Shown here in pieces: positions 33,082-45,690 of a stretch of DNA of 64,000 nucleotides; position 1 is the first letter of the stretch; each line of letters starts with the position of its first letter. The DNA comes from Anaeramoeba ignava (Eukaryota > Metamonada > Anaeramoebidae), in NCBI GenBank assembly GCA_028826165.1, contig JAPDFW010000103.1:262501-326500 (forward strand), written 5' to 3'. The position numbers and the translations under genes are program-made. The notes below the pieces were generated by a model that was given only the letters and a program-made list of their open reading frames with translations, had not been told where the DNA came from and ran no database searches.

Positions 33082-34803
33082 TTAAATGAAATAAGTTTCA
33101 ACTTCATCAACAACCCATGAATTATAAGAACCAGCTAAATAACTTTTAGCTTCATTTGTTCCATAAGTAATTCCATTAGGTAGATTATAACTATTACCAA
33201 AATCTGAATAACCAGGTTGTAAATTAGAAGATAAATAAAAATCATTTCCAAAATATGGACCACAACTATTATAGTTTGAATAAATTGCATATTGAGGTGT
33301 TTTAATTGTAAACTTTGCAGGTATTCTATCCCCTTTATCATTTCTTAATGAAAAAATAAATGCATTTGAGTCATTAATGTTTCCTGTATTTCCATTAAAT
33401 CCAACTTGAGTAAAACCTCCAAAAATAAAATTTTGTTTTGTTTTGATAATAACTAATGTTTTTCCTTTCCCATCAACTGCTTTATGCCAATTTTGAGAAT
33501 TAAATCCATCTCTTTTTGCTGAAAATCCTTTTTTCATTTTAGAAAAAAAATCATTATCATTTATCCATTCTTGTAATTTCTTAACATATTCAATATCTTG
33601 AATAATTTCTGAATCTGAAAATGCTTTTCCGAATTCCTTCATTTGTTTTTCATATTCCAAATCTTTTTGATATTGTTCTCCATATTTATCAAAAATAGGT
33701 TTCATATCCTCAACTTCTTTCTTCCATTTCTCTTCAATTTCTTTATTTTTATCTTCAATTTCTTTCTTCCATTTCTCTTCAATTTCAATTTTCATTTGTT
33801 GATTTTCTTTCTCTTTATTCTCAATTTCTTTCTTCCATTTATCTTCAATTTCAATTTTCATTTGTTGATTTTCCTTCTCTTTATCTTCAATTTCTTTCTT
33901 CCATTTCTCTTCAATTTCAATTTTCATTTGTTGATTTTCTTTTTGATTATCTTGAATAACTTTGTTTTGAATATCAACTAAAAAAGATTTAGGAAAAAAA
34001 TCAAATTGTTTTAATTTATCAAAATCTTGTTTTGAAATTGAATCTTTATCAAATAATGAAAAAAAAGAATGAAATAATCTTTTCTTTTCAATTCCCTTTT
34101 CTTTTTCTTTTTCTTTTTCTTTCTTTCCTTTTAATCTTTGATTTCTTTTTTCAATCCAATTATTTAAAAATTGAAAAAAATCAAATTGAAAAATTTCTTT
34201 TTTTTCTTGTTTAAATTGAATAAATTTGATAATTTCTTCTTTAGTTAAATTGAATAAATTTTCATTATTCTGAATTTGGGAAAAATTTTGATTTATTAAT
34301 TCAAAACATTTTATTTCAATTTCATTTGAATTTAAATTTCGATTTTGGAATAAAAATTGGAAAAATTTGAATAATTAATTGAATTTGAAATTTTTTGAAT
34401 AATTTCTTTCAATAAATTTAATTTAAAATAAATTGAAATTTCTAATAATTGAATAAGATTTTCTTGATTCTCAAAAGAAATATTTCCATAATAAATATAA
34501 CTCAAAATTGATTCCATTTCTTTTTTATTAAATTGATTTAAAGAAATAGAAAGAGATTCTTGCCTTAATGATTCATTAAAAAAAGGAGATCTTGAAGATA
34601 AAATTGATTTATGAACTTTAATTTCAAAAGGATTTGATTTATTCTCAACAAAAATTGAAAAATCTTTAAATGAATTTCCATTTAAAAGGTTTGAATAATT
34701 TTTAATTAAATTTTTTGTTACTTTTTTTTCTAAATTTTTCATTTCGTTTTCATTTTGCATTTTGATTTGCATTTTCAATTTGGTTATTATTATTATTATT
34801 CAT
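33082..34803 (-). pseudogene. BTB - coiled coil - TLDc copy 2, frameshifted
   Basis: Closely related to 10310-11974 along its length, but the frame is broken at least twice. Near 34757 one extra base shifts the N-terminal Asn/Gln stretch. Near 34355 one A is missing from a run (five instead of six), so the BTB frame stops soon after 'NSINYSNF'. The 3' half, with a differently arranged coiled coil ('ENQQMKIEIEEKWKKE') and a full TLDc-like domain, stays open from 33927 to 33082. Either a recent pseudogene or a copy carrying homopolymer errors. Confidence 0.75.
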
Positions 34804-34921
34804 TTTGTTTTTTGTTTTTGTTGTTTTTTTTTTGTTTTTTAAAAAAAAGGAAAAAAATGAAAAATTAAAAAAGGAAAAATTTTTGTTTTTTTGTTTTTTG
34901 ATTTAATTTAAATTTTTGGAT

Positions 34922-36169
34922 TTATTTTCTTTTTTCTGTAAAAAGTTTTTCCATTAATAAAATAAAATTTTGAATTCTTGATTTCAAAAAATCATTTGAT
35001 TCAAATTTTTCTGCAAAAAGATCACCAGATTTAGGAGAAGGTTTATTTTGTTGAGAATATTCTTCAAAAGAATCTTTGTCATAAGTCCAACCATCAGAAG
35101 CAATAACTGGTTCTTTCATAATTTGATTTGAAATTGGACAGAAAAATTCGGAAGGAATTGAATCTTTTAAAATATTTTCAAATATTTTTAAATCAATATC
35201 TTTTTTATCAGATTTATTTTTTGGATAAAAAATATTCCAATTATATTTGGGTTGATTTTCTTTTTCAAGATTTGGAATTTTTGAATAGATTTCTTGAGGA
35301 GTCATTTGGGGATTTTGCTCCAAATTTTTTTCATTAACATTTTGGTTCAAATTTTGTAAAATTTTGTCTTTTTGTTGTTGTTGTAAAAGTAGGTTTTTAG
35401 GTTTTCGAATTAATTTATCAATTTGTATTCTATTTTTATCTTGATTTTGATTTTGATTTTTATCTTGAATTTTATCTTGATTTTTATTTTGATTTTTATC
35501 TTGAATTTGATCTTGATTTTTATCTTGAATTGGATTTTGATTTTGATTTTTATCTTGAATTTTATCTTGAATTGGATTTTGATTTTGAATTGGAATTGGA
35601 TTTTGAATTGGATTTTGAATTGGATTTTGAATTGGATTTTGAATTGGATTTTGATTTTGATTTTGAATTGGATTTTGAATTGGATTTTGTAATTCAATTT
35701 TTTTTGTCACAATTTTATCTTTAATTGAATCAGGAATTTTCTTCAAATCAATTCCTTCACAAATAATAGTTTTCAAATTTGGAAGTTTTGAAATTTTTTC
35801 AGGAATTTCTTTAATAGGATTAAAACTAATATCCAATTTTTCAAGTAAAATTAATTCATAAATTGGATCAGGAATTTTTGAAAATTTATTATTGCTAATA
35901 TTTAGTGATTTTAATTTTCCAAGTTTTTTTAATTCTTTTTTGAAATCTGATAATCGATTTTCTGATAAATTCAATTCTTCTAAATCTTTTAATTCATAAA
36001 AATTTTTAGGGAATTGTCTTAAATTGTTTTTTGATAAATTAACTTTTTCTAATTGAACTTGATTAACATCTATTTTATTTGGATCAGTTTGTTGAAGTTT
36101 TTGACTTAAATCCAATTGTTTTGTTTTTTTTGCTTCATCGATTTCTTTTTGAAATTCTTTATTTCCCAT
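34922..36169 (-). CDS. Leucine-rich-repeat protein with C-terminal U-box (415 aa)
   Basis: Intronless. About four LRRs fill residues 40-160 ('VNLSKNNLRQFPKNF', 'LNLSENRLSDFKKEL', 'LNISNNKFSKIPDPI', 'LDISFNPIKEIPEKI'). A low-complexity middle (about 165-260) is built from NPIQ and KNQDKIQ-type units. A U-box lies near the end: 'PSEFFCPISNQIMKEPVIAS', 'DGWTYD' and a following helix. U-boxes are RING-like folds that recruit E2 enzymes, so this is probably an E3 ubiquitin ligase with LRRs binding substrate. The repeat-coded middle is likely variable in length. Confidence 0.88.
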   Translation of the reverse strand: MGNKEFQKEIDEAKKTKQLDLSQKLQQTDPNKIDVNQVQLEKVNLSKNNLRQFPKNFYELKDLEELNLSENRLSDFKKELKKLGKLKSLNISNNKFSKIPDPIYELILLEKLDISFNPIKEIPEKISKLPNLKTIICEGIDLKKIPDSIKDKIVTKKIELQNPIQNPIQNQNQNPIQNPIQNPIQNPIQNPIPIQNQNPIQDKIQDKNQNQNPIQDKNQDQIQDKNQNKNQDKIQDKNQNQNQDKNRIQIDKLIRKPKNLLLQQQQKDKILQNLNQNVNEKNLEQNPQMTPQEIYSKIPNLEKENQPKYNWNIFYPKNKSDKKDIDLKIFENILKDSIPSEFFCPISNQIMKEPVIASDGWTYDKDSFEEYSQQNKPSPKSGDLFAEKFESNDFLKSRIQNFILLMEKLFTEKRK

Positions 36170-36289
36170 TTTAAAAAAAAAAAATGAAAAAAAAATAAAA
36201 AAAAAGAAAAAAATGAATTTAAAAAAAAAAAGAAAAATTTTTTATTTTTTTTCTTCTTTTTTTTTAATTAAAATTTTTTTTTAAATAAA
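36170..36289. promoter_or_regulatory. Short bidirectional upstream region (120 bases)
   Basis: It separates two divergent start codons (36169 minus, 36290 plus). The left half reads T-rich with CAT on the minus strand; the right half is T-rich on the plus strand. Promoters for both genes must lie here. Confidence 0.45.
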
Positions 36290-39200
36290 ATGAATAGTCA
36301 ATTAAAAATTGGTCAAAAAGTTCAAGTTAAAAATCAAAATGGAATTATAAAGTTTCTTGGAAATACAGAATTTGCAACAGGTTTTTGGATTGGAATAGAA
36401 TTAGAAACCCCAAGTAAAGAAAAAAAGACGAAAAAAATTTTTTTAAATAAAAAAAAGCAAATTTTAATATAAAAAAAAATTTTAATTGAATTTTTCTATT
36501 TGAATTTTTAAGCTGGAAGAAATGATGGAAGTATTAATGGAGTTAAGTATTTTGAATGCAAAGAAAATCATGGAATTTTTGTGAGAGAATCATATCTTTT
36601 TCCACCAAAAGATGCATTTGATTTAATTGATGGTAAAAATAAAAAATTTCAATTAAAAAAATTTCAATTAAAAAATTTCAATTAAAAAAATTAATCAAAA
36701 CAAAAAAAAAAAGATGAAACACTTAGAAAAATTGAAGCTCATGGTTTTTTACTTGAAAATCTTGCTCAAAATTCAAATAAAAAAATTCAACTTAAAGAAT
36801 TTGAAGAACAAATTATTAAAAAAGGAGAAATTGGGAAATCTTTTTTAGAAAATCAAAAAAAACAAGATCAACTTTCATTTTTAAAGAAAGAGAAATTTGT
36901 TTCACAAAGAGAAATTGAAAGACTTACATTTGAAGAAAATCTTTTAAAGAAACAAATTCTTGTAGAAAATTGAAATTCATTTATAAATTAAATTAAAATT
37001 AAAATTAAAATTAAAATTCATTTATAAATTAAATTAAAATTAAAATTATAATTAAAATTCATTTATAAAATTAAAATTAAAATTAAAATTAAAATTAAAA
37101 TTAAAATTAAAATTAAAATTCATTTATAAAATTAAAATTAAAATTAAAATTCATTTATAAAATTAAAATTAAAATTAAAATTGAAATCAAAATCAAAATT
37201 AAAATTCATTTATAAAATTAAAATTAAAATTAAAATTCAAATTAAAATTAAAATTAAAATTAAAAATAAAAATAAAATTAAAATTAAAATTAAAATTAAA
37301 ATTCATTACAAAATTTAAAATTAAAATTAAAATTAAAATTAAAATTAAAATTAAAATTAAAATTAAATTTAAAATTAAAATTAAAATCAAAATTAAAAAT
37401 CAAAAATTAAAATTAAAACTAAATTAAAATTAAAATTAAAATTAAAATTAAAATTAAAATTAAAATTAAAATTAAAATTAAAATTAAAATTAAAATTAAA
37501 ATTAAAATTAAAATTAAAATTAAAATTCATTTATAAAATTAAAATTAAAATTAAAATCAAAATTAAAATTAAAATTAAAATTAAAATTTAAATTAAAATT
37601 AAAATCAAAATTAAAATTAAAATTAAAATTAAAATTTAAATTAAAATTCATTTATAAAATTAAAATTAAAATTAAAATTAAAATTAAAATTCATTTACAA
37701 AATCAATATTAAAATTAAAATTAAAATTAAAATTAAAATTAAAATTAAAATTAAAATTAAAATTAAAATTAAAATTAAAATCAATATTAAAATTAAAATT
37801 AAAATCAATATTAAAATTAAAATTAAAATTAAAATTAAAATTAAAATTAAAATTAAAATTAAAATTAAAATTAAAATCAATATTAAAATTAAAATTAAAA
37901 TCAAAAACTAAAATTTGTTATATAAAAGGATGTGGAGCACCTTATTGACTCAGATTACTCAAAAATTGGATTTGAAAGCAATTTAAAAATTTGGAATGAT
38001 TTTAATACAATTAATCAATTAATTGAAGAAGAAAGAATTCAAGTTGAATCTCTTGAATCAAAAAATCGAATATTAATGCAAAATATTGAAAATGCAAGAA
38101 AAACAGCAAAAAAACAAAATGGTTAATTTTAAACACAAAGAAAATTATTGTTTTGATTGAAAAATTTTGATTCAATTCTCATTTAATTTTTCTTTTATTT
38201 ATTATGTATTATTTTTATATTTGATTATCAAAATATTCAAAGAGGAATTAAAGAATAATCTCAAGAAAAAAGAAGAATATATGAAAAAAATAGAAGAATC
38301 TAAAAAAAATCTTCGAGGATTACTCAATTCAAAAGGTTTATTGAGACATAGAAATTCTTCAACAAAGAAAATTAAGAATAAAATTAAAGAAGTTGAATCA
38401 AAAATTCGAGAAAAGAAAAAAATTTTGATTGGAATAGAACAAGGAAAATCTAAACATAAAAGAGAAATGGAATCAGGTTTTTATTCTTTAATCATAAAAA
38501 ATTATAAATTAAAAATTATAAAAATTAAAATTAAAATTAAAATCAAAATTAATATTTAAATTAAAATTAAAATTAAAATCAAAATTAAAAATTAAAATTA
38601 AAATTAAAATTAAAATTAAAATTAAAAATTAAAATTAAAATTAAAAATTAAAATTAAAATTAAAATTAAAATTAAAATTAAAATTAAAATTAAAATTAAA
38701 ATTAAAATTAAAATTAAAATTAAAATTAAAATTAAAATTAAAATTAAAATTAAAATTAAAATTAAAATTAAAATTAAAATTAAAATTAAAATTAAAATTA
38801 AAATTAAAATTAAAATTAAAATTAAAATTAAAATTAAAATTAAAATTTAAAATTAAAATTAAAATCAAAATTAAAATTAAAACTAAAATCAAAATTAAAA
38901 TTAAAATTAAAAGTATTGGAAATACATGATGAAACTGATCGTTCAGATTGGGAATCAAGAGTTATGAAGAGACATCCAGAAATATTAGAATTAAGAGAAA
39001 GAATTAAACCAGTTCAAAGAGCAGTTTCTTTTTCTCGTTATTATTGTGGTGCTAAAACAGAAATTATTGATGGATTAACAAAAGAAGTTATATCTCAATT
39101 AATTATGCAACATTATGATTTTTATAACCAAAAAGAAATTACAAAAGTTCTTGAAGAAAAAACTTCAATTCAATGTAAATAATTTCCAAAATAATAAAAG

Positions 39201-41961
39201 GAAATTTTATAAGATATTTAAATTAAAATTAAATTGAAAAGAAATTTAACAAAATATTTAAATTAATTAAAAAGAAATTTTATAAAATATTTAAATTAAT
39301 TGGAAAGAAATTTTATAAGATATTTAAATTAAAATTAAATTGAAAAGAAATTTAACAAAATATTTAAATTAATTGAAAAGGAATTTAACAAAATATTTAA
39401 ATTAATTGAAAAGGAATTTAACAAAATATTAAAATTAATTGGAAAAGGAATTTAACAAAATATTTAAATTGATTGGAAAGAAATTTTATAAAATATTTAA
39501 ATTGATTGAAAAGGAATTTAACAAAATATTTAAATTGATTGGAAAGAAATTTTATAAAATATTTAAATTGATTTGAAAAGGAATTCAACAAGATATTGGA
39601 ATTAAATTGAAAAGGAAAGAAATTTAGCAAAATATTTAATTTGAAAAGAAATTTTATGAAATATTTAAATTGAATTGGAAAAGAAATTTTACAAAATATT
39701 TAAATTAAATTGGAAAAGGAATTTAACAAAATATTTAAATTAATTGAAAAGGAATTTTACAAAATATTTAAATTGATTGAAAAGGAATTCAACAAAATAT
39801 TTAAATTAATTGGAAAAGAAATTTAACAAAATATTTAAATGAAATTAAATTGAAAAGAAATTTAACAAAATATTTAAATTAAATTGGAAAGAAATTTTAT
39901 AAAATATTTGAATTAATTGAAAAGGAATTTAACAAAATATTTGAATTGATTTGAAAAGAAATTTTATAAAATATTTAAATTTAAAATTTAATTGAATTAA
40001 TTTCATTTAGATCAAGAAGATAAAGGCAAACTTCAAGATAGTAGATTAATGACATTACTTCAATTAGGAATTATTGATTCAGAAAATCTTTGGGATTTAG
40101 TTATGAAAAGTTCGAATACAGAAGGAATGACAAATGAAGAAAGATATGAACTTTTTCAAGATAGAGCAGATAAAATGGGACTTGATTTCATTTGTTAGTT
40201 TATTAAAAAAGATTAATATCCAATTTACTTATTATTATTTATTATTTATTATTTATTATTTCCATTTTTTTTAGTGGAAAATGATACTCCAATTTGGGAA
40301 GAAGGTCCTGATAATGAAAAAAATATTATTTGGGAAAATGTTAAAGAAGATGAAGATGATTCAACAAAAAAAGTTGATTTTTTATCTACAATTTCTGCAG
40401 CTAATATAAATAAATTAATAGAAAAACTAACTTATGAGAAAGGAACAGGTTAATTGAATTAAAAATTAAAATTAAAATTAAAATAAAAATTAAAATTAAA
40501 ATTAAAATTAAAATTAAAATTAATATTAAAATTAAAATTAAAATTAAAATTAAAATTAAAATTAAAATTAAAATTAAAATTAAAATTAAAATTAAAATTA
40601 AAAATTAATATTAAAATTAAAATTAAAATTAAAATTATAATTAAAATTAAAATTAAAATTAAAATTAAAATTAAAATTAAAATTAAAGTTAAAATTAAAA
40701 TTAAAATTAAAATTAAAATTATAATCAAAATTAAAATTAAAATTAAAATTAAAATTAAAATTAAAAATCGGATAAAAAATTTTATTAAAATTTTATTTGA
40801 AAAAAAGATCCAAAATTTGTTCAAGCAATGCTAATGACATATCAATCATTTATGAAACCAGAACATTTATTACTGAAATTAATACAAAGATATCAAGTAC
40901 CAGTATATGATGCAGAAAGGAACGAAAGCGAGAAAGATTGGATCAAGAATAAAGATATAATACAATTACGAGTTTCATCAATAATAAATTTATGGATCCA
41001 AAAACATCCGGGAGATTTCGACAGCAAATTAATCACAAAATTAGAACGTTTTTTAAATCAACACTTGAAATTCGACAAGCCCGGAATGGAAGAGAAAATA
41101 CGGGCGCAATTACAGAAAATTAAAGCGGGTGAAAAAATGTCACTTGAAAAAGGGATGTCATTTGCAGATTCACCACCCGAACCAAAAGTACCCCCTAATA
41201 TTTTCTCGAAAACATTAAGACTTGAGGACTTGGAGGAAGAGGAGTTTGCACGACAAATAACGTTATTTGTTTTCTCTGTCTTCCATGAGATTCAGCCGTC
41301 CGAGTTGGTCCTGCAAGCATGGTCAAAACAAAAATTGAAACAGAAGGCGCCCAACGTCCTGTATATGGCAAGTAAATTCAATGAGCTCGTCGGTTATGTA
41401 TGCACGCAAATTGTACTCCCGAAAAGAGTGCGCGCAAGGGCAAAACAGATGGTCAGGTTCATCAAAATTGCTGAGCATTTTTATCAACAAAATAATTTTG
41501 ACAGTGTCATGGCTATCATTGGTGCGATCAGTAATTCTTGCGTCAATCGGTTGAAGTTCACAAAGAAAGAAGTTCCCAAGAGTTTCTGGAAAATTTACGA
41601 AGAGCTAGATAGAGTCACAAGTAGTGTGAGTGGATATAAAGAATACCGGACACTCCTTAAAACTGTCCAGCCTCCTTGCATCCCTTATCTCGGTGTTTTT
41701 CTTACTGATCTTACCTTTATTTCCGACGGTTCTCCTGATAGGATTAATGGCGATCTCATTAACTTCGGCAAACGCAAGTTATTGTTCACTACAATCTCAG
41801 AAATTCAAAGATTTCAAATTACTCCTTATAACTTGCAAAAAGTGGATCAAATCCAAAAAATTTTGAAATCTTCTTTGGAATTTAAATCTGATAATGATTT
41901 ATATGAGATTTCTAAAGAAAGAGAACCAAGAGGTGCTCAAAAATCTCAAATTAAATTTTGA
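36290..41961 (+). CDS. CAP-Gly - coiled coil - LisH - RasGEF fusion protein (896 aa)
   Basis: Nine exons: 36290-36413, 36513-36632, 36714-36961, 37929-38121, 38243-38476, 38914-39174, 40011-40193, 40275-40448 and 40808-41961. Each phase closes and the total is 897 codons. An N-terminal CAP-Gly domain ('FATGFWIGIELETP', 'GRNDGSINGVKYF', 'HGIFVRESYLFPP') suggests microtubule-end binding. Coiled-coil exons follow, then a LisH-like motif ('EVISQLIMQHYDF'). The RasGEF N-terminal module starts 'DPKFVQAMLMTYQSF', and the catalytic CDC25-like domain occupies the last exon ('MVRFIKIAEHFYQQNNFDSV', 'PCIPYLGVFLTDLTFI', 'INFGKRKLL'). It should exchange nucleotide on a Ras-family GTPase at or near microtubules. 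The catalytic exon is far richer in G+C than its surroundings. Confidence 0.85.
36975..37915. repeat. (AAAATT)n intronic hexamer array with ATTCATTTATAA interruptions
   Basis: It fills the third intron of the CAP-Gly/RasGEF gene. An interrupting ATTCATTTATAA motif recurs many times, so a higher-order structure exists. Confidence 0.9.
38510..38910. repeat. (AAAATT)n intronic hexamer array
   Basis: Almost pure hexamer repeat in the fifth intron of the CAP-Gly/RasGEF gene. Confidence 0.9.
39190..40000. repeat. Intronic tandem repeat with units of about 30-35 bases
   Basis: Units such as AAAAGGAATTTAACAAAATA plus TTTAAATTAATTG repeat more than 20 times with substitutions (AAATTTTATAAAATA variant) in the sixth intron of the CAP-Gly/RasGEF gene. 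It is the most complex intronic unit in this gene. Confidence 0.85.
40455..40770. repeat. (AAAATT)n intronic hexamer array
   Basis: Fills the last intron of the CAP-Gly/RasGEF gene, just before the catalytic exon. Confidence 0.9.
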
Positions 41962-41999
41962 ATGAAAAAATCTTTAAAAAAAAAAAAACAAATTGAAAT

Positions 42000-42317
42000 T
42001 TTCATTTTACTTTTTTTTTATTTAATAAGTAAATTTAATTTTAAAAAAAAATTTTTTTCATTTTTTTTTTTTCATTTTTTTTCTCTTCTTTTCTTCTTTT
42101 CTTTTTGAACATTCCTTTTTTTTTTTTCTTTTGAACAAAAACAACAAAAACAAAAACAAAAATAGATTTTCTTTTCTTTTTACTTTTTTCCTTTTTTTTT
42201 TTCTAGATTTTATTTCAAATTCAATTTAAATTTCCAAATCTAAATTTTAAAAAAAATTCTTTTAAAGTTCGAAAATTAAAATTAAATTTAATTAATTTTA
42301 AAAAAGGAAAAATTAAA
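42000..42317 (+). promoter_or_regulatory. 3' region of RasGEF and T-rich CAT upstream region of the PSP1 gene
   Basis: No gene in 356 bases between 41962 and 42317. CAT and CTT triplets in long T tracts at 42050-42110 resemble the recurrent upstream element, here about 220 bases before the ATG. Confidence 0.35.
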
Positions 42318-45300
42318 ATGTTCAAAGTAATTTTAAATTAAAAATAAATTAAAAAAAAAAAAAATTTTTTTTGGAATTTATAAAAAAAATTTTTTTTATA
42401 ATAAAAAATAAATAAATAAAAAAGGAAATTAATCCAAATAAAAATCCTTCAAAAATTCTCAATGATTTAAAACAAATTGAAACAAAACAAACATTAAAAG
42501 AATTAAATCAAGAAGAGAATAAAAATTATGAAAAAAATATTTCCACTTCTTTTCCTCAAAGATTTTCTTTTAATTCTGTTAAAAATGAAATTTCTAAATC
42601 AAATGAAAAAAGTTCTTTTGAAGATTTAATGCAGAAATATAGAATACAAACAAGTCCTGATAAAGGAATATCTTTGAGCACTTCTCTTGATAATTCACTT
42701 TTTAAATCGTATCAATTTAATTCAAAATTTAATTCAATATTCAATTCAATTCAATTCAATTTAATTCAATATTCAATTCAATTCAATATTTAATTCAATA
42801 TTCAATATTCAATATTTAATTCAATATTTAATTCAATATTTAATACTCAATATTTAATTCAATATTCAATATTTAATTCAATTTAATTCAATTCAATTCA
42901 ATTCAATATTTAATATTTAATTTAATTCAATATTTAATTTAATATTTAATTCAATATTTAATATTCAATATTTAATTCAATATTTAATTCAATATTCAAT
43001 TCAATATTTAATTCAATATTTAATTCAATTTAATATTCAATTCAATTCAATTCAATATTTAATTCAATATTTAATTCAATTTAATATTCAATTCAATTCA
43101 ATATTTAATTCAATATTTAATTCAATTTAATATTCAATTCAATTCAATATTTAATTCAATATTTAATTCAATATTCAATATTTAATTCAATTTAATTCAA
43201 TTCAATATTCAATTCAATTTAATTTAATTTAATTTAATTCAATTCAATTCAATTCAATTCAATTCAATTCAATTCAATATTTAATTCAATATTTATTCAA
43301 TTCAATATTTATTTCAATATTTATTTCAATATTTTAATATTATTCAATATTCAATATTCAATATTTTAATTTAATTCAATATTATTCAATATTTAATTCA
43401 ATATTTAATTCAATATTCAATATTTAATTTAATTCAATTCAATTCAGTTCAATTTAATTCAATATTTAATTCAATTCAATATTTAATTCAATTTAATATT
43501 CAATTCAATTCAATATTTAATTCAATATTTAGTATTCAATTCAATATTCAATTTAATATTCAATATTCAATTCAATATTTAATTCAATATTCAATTCAAT
43601 TCAATTCAATTCAATATTCAATTCAATATTCAATTCAGTTCAATTCAATTCAATTTAATTTAAAATTTAATTTAAAATTTAATTCAATTCAATATTTAAT
43701 TCAATATTTAATTTAATATTCAATATTTAATTCAATATTTAATTCAATTTAATTCAATTCAATATTCAATTCAATATTTAATTTAATATTCAATATTTAA
43801 TTCAATATTTAATTCAATTTAATTCAATTCAATATTTAATTCAATATTTAATTTAATATTTAATTTAATTCAATATTTAATTCAATTCAATATTTAATTT
43901 AATATTTAATTTAATTCAATATTAAAAATTATTTTGGAAATTAATAAATTAGAAACTTTTTTAAAGAAATGGAACATAATTTCTCAAAATCACCAAATTT
44001 TCATCAAATCAATGATTTATTCAAATTCGAAGAAGAGAAAATAATTGAAAATTTAGAAGACGGAGAAGATGATAATAAAATAAAAACAAAAACAACAGAA
44101 AATAAGAATTCTTTTCCAAAATTTAATGATTTTTCATTCAATAATTTTTCACCATTTCCAAATTCAATTTCTTTCAAGAAAGAAACATCAGAACCAAATA
44201 TTCAAAAAACAATAACAAATCAAAACGGAAACGAATCTTTTTTTGGAAAATTTCAAACAACAAATTCAAACTATTTTCAAACAAGCCTTCAAACATCTCG
44301 CTCATTGTCTTCACTTCCACAATTTGGCAATCATTTTGAACAGAACATGAACAACATGGCATTCAGTCAATCGCCTTCAAAACCCGAATTCACATTTGAA
44401 CAAAATTATCACCATTTCGACAATTATTTCAATGGATTCTATTCAAATTCAAACACAATTTCAAATTCAATTTCTAATTCTAATTCTAATTCTAATTCTA
44501 ATTCTAATTCTAATTCTAATTCTAATTCAACATTCGATTACCCAAATGATTCGCAAATTGAATCATCAACTAATTCTCTCCCAATTCATGATGAATATTT
44601 TAAAAAATCAGAAAATTCAATTTGGAATCTAAATGATCAAAACCAATTCAAAAAATCAAACGAAAAAAAAAAAAGAAAAGAAAAAAAAATTAAAGATTTA
44701 ACACAAACAAATGAAGACTTAATTTTCTCAACAAACGATCAAGAATTCCCTCATAAAACAGAAAACGAAACTGAAAACACTAACGACAATGATATAAATA
44801 ACGAGAATGATAACGAATTTTATAGCAATAACAACAATTCTAATGAAAATGAATCTGACACTTATTCATCAACTCTTTTGAGTCAATCCCAAAATTTTAC
44901 TCAATATGTGGATGCTGAGTTTAAAGCCGGTCGGCGCGCTCGTTTTCTTGCATCTGCAGAATTCAACTTCAATGCTAATGATGCTATTATTGTTGAGGCT
45001 GATCGTGGTGTAGATCTTGGATTTATTGTTAATGTTATTCCCATTGAAAATCAATCAAAAAATTCAAATCAAAACAAACAGAAAAATTCAGACAATTTTA
45101 AACAAGTTATTCGAAAAGCTTATCAACAAGAGGTCGCGGATTTGAGTAGAAAGGAAAAAGATGAATTGAGAGCTTTTGGAATTTGTCAACGGAAAATTAA
45201 AGAGAGAAGAATTCCAATGGAGGTTTTTATATTTAAATTAAAATTAAAATTAAAATTAAAAAAAGCAAAAAAAAATTTTTTAAAAAAAAAAAAGTGGAAC

Positions 45301-45502
45301 AAAAATTAATCTTTTTTTTTATTTTATTATTTAGTTAATTGATTCTGAATTCCAATTTGATAGAAAAAAACTTACTTTTTATTTTACAGCAGAAACAAGA
45401 ATTGATTTTAGAGATCTTGTTAAAGAATTATTTAAAACTTATAAAACAAGAATTTGGATGAAACAAATTTCCAAAACAAATCATAGAAATTCTTTTAAAT
45501 AG
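42318..45502 (+). CDS. PSP1-domain protein (576 aa)
   Basis: Four exons: 42318-42326 (9 bases, MFK), 42425-42708, 43953-45222 and 45335-45502; frame closes throughout. The first 400 residues are low-complexity, rich in Asn, Ser, Gln and Phe, with an (Asn-Ser)n run near 44470-44530. The C-terminal 160 residues match the PSP1 C-terminal domain: '[20 protein letters not shown]', '[10 protein letters not shown]', '[20 protein letters not shown]' and '[12 protein letters not shown]'. The domain occurs in yeast Psp1, trypanosomatid RNA-binding complexes and bacterial RicT/YaaT, so a role in RNA metabolism is plausible but unproven. The intron at 42709-43952 is a 1.2 kb satellite. Confidence 0.82.
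42712..43948. repeat. Intronic pentamer satellite, reverse-oriented relative of 22440-26632
   Basis: Mixed pentamers (TTCAA, TTTAA, TATTC) fill the intron. Their reverse complements are the units of the 4.2 kb array at 22440. Confidence 0.9.
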
Positions 45503-45690
45503 AAAAATAAAAATAAAAATAAAAATAAAAACTTCTTTTTTTTTTTAGAAATCAAAAATACAAAATAAAGAATCAAAAATAGAAAAGAAAAGAAAAGAAA
45601 TTTTTTATTTAATTAATTAATTAAAGAAATTTTTGTTTTTTTTGAGTTAAAAAATTTGGGAATTTTAGAAAAGAAAAGAATAATTTTGAT

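Noticed and set aside
40920-41790. Bacterial contamination as the cause of the G+C-rich exon
   Set aside because: The protein is a eukaryotic RasGEF continuous with AT-rich flanks of the same exon, so contamination is unlikely.
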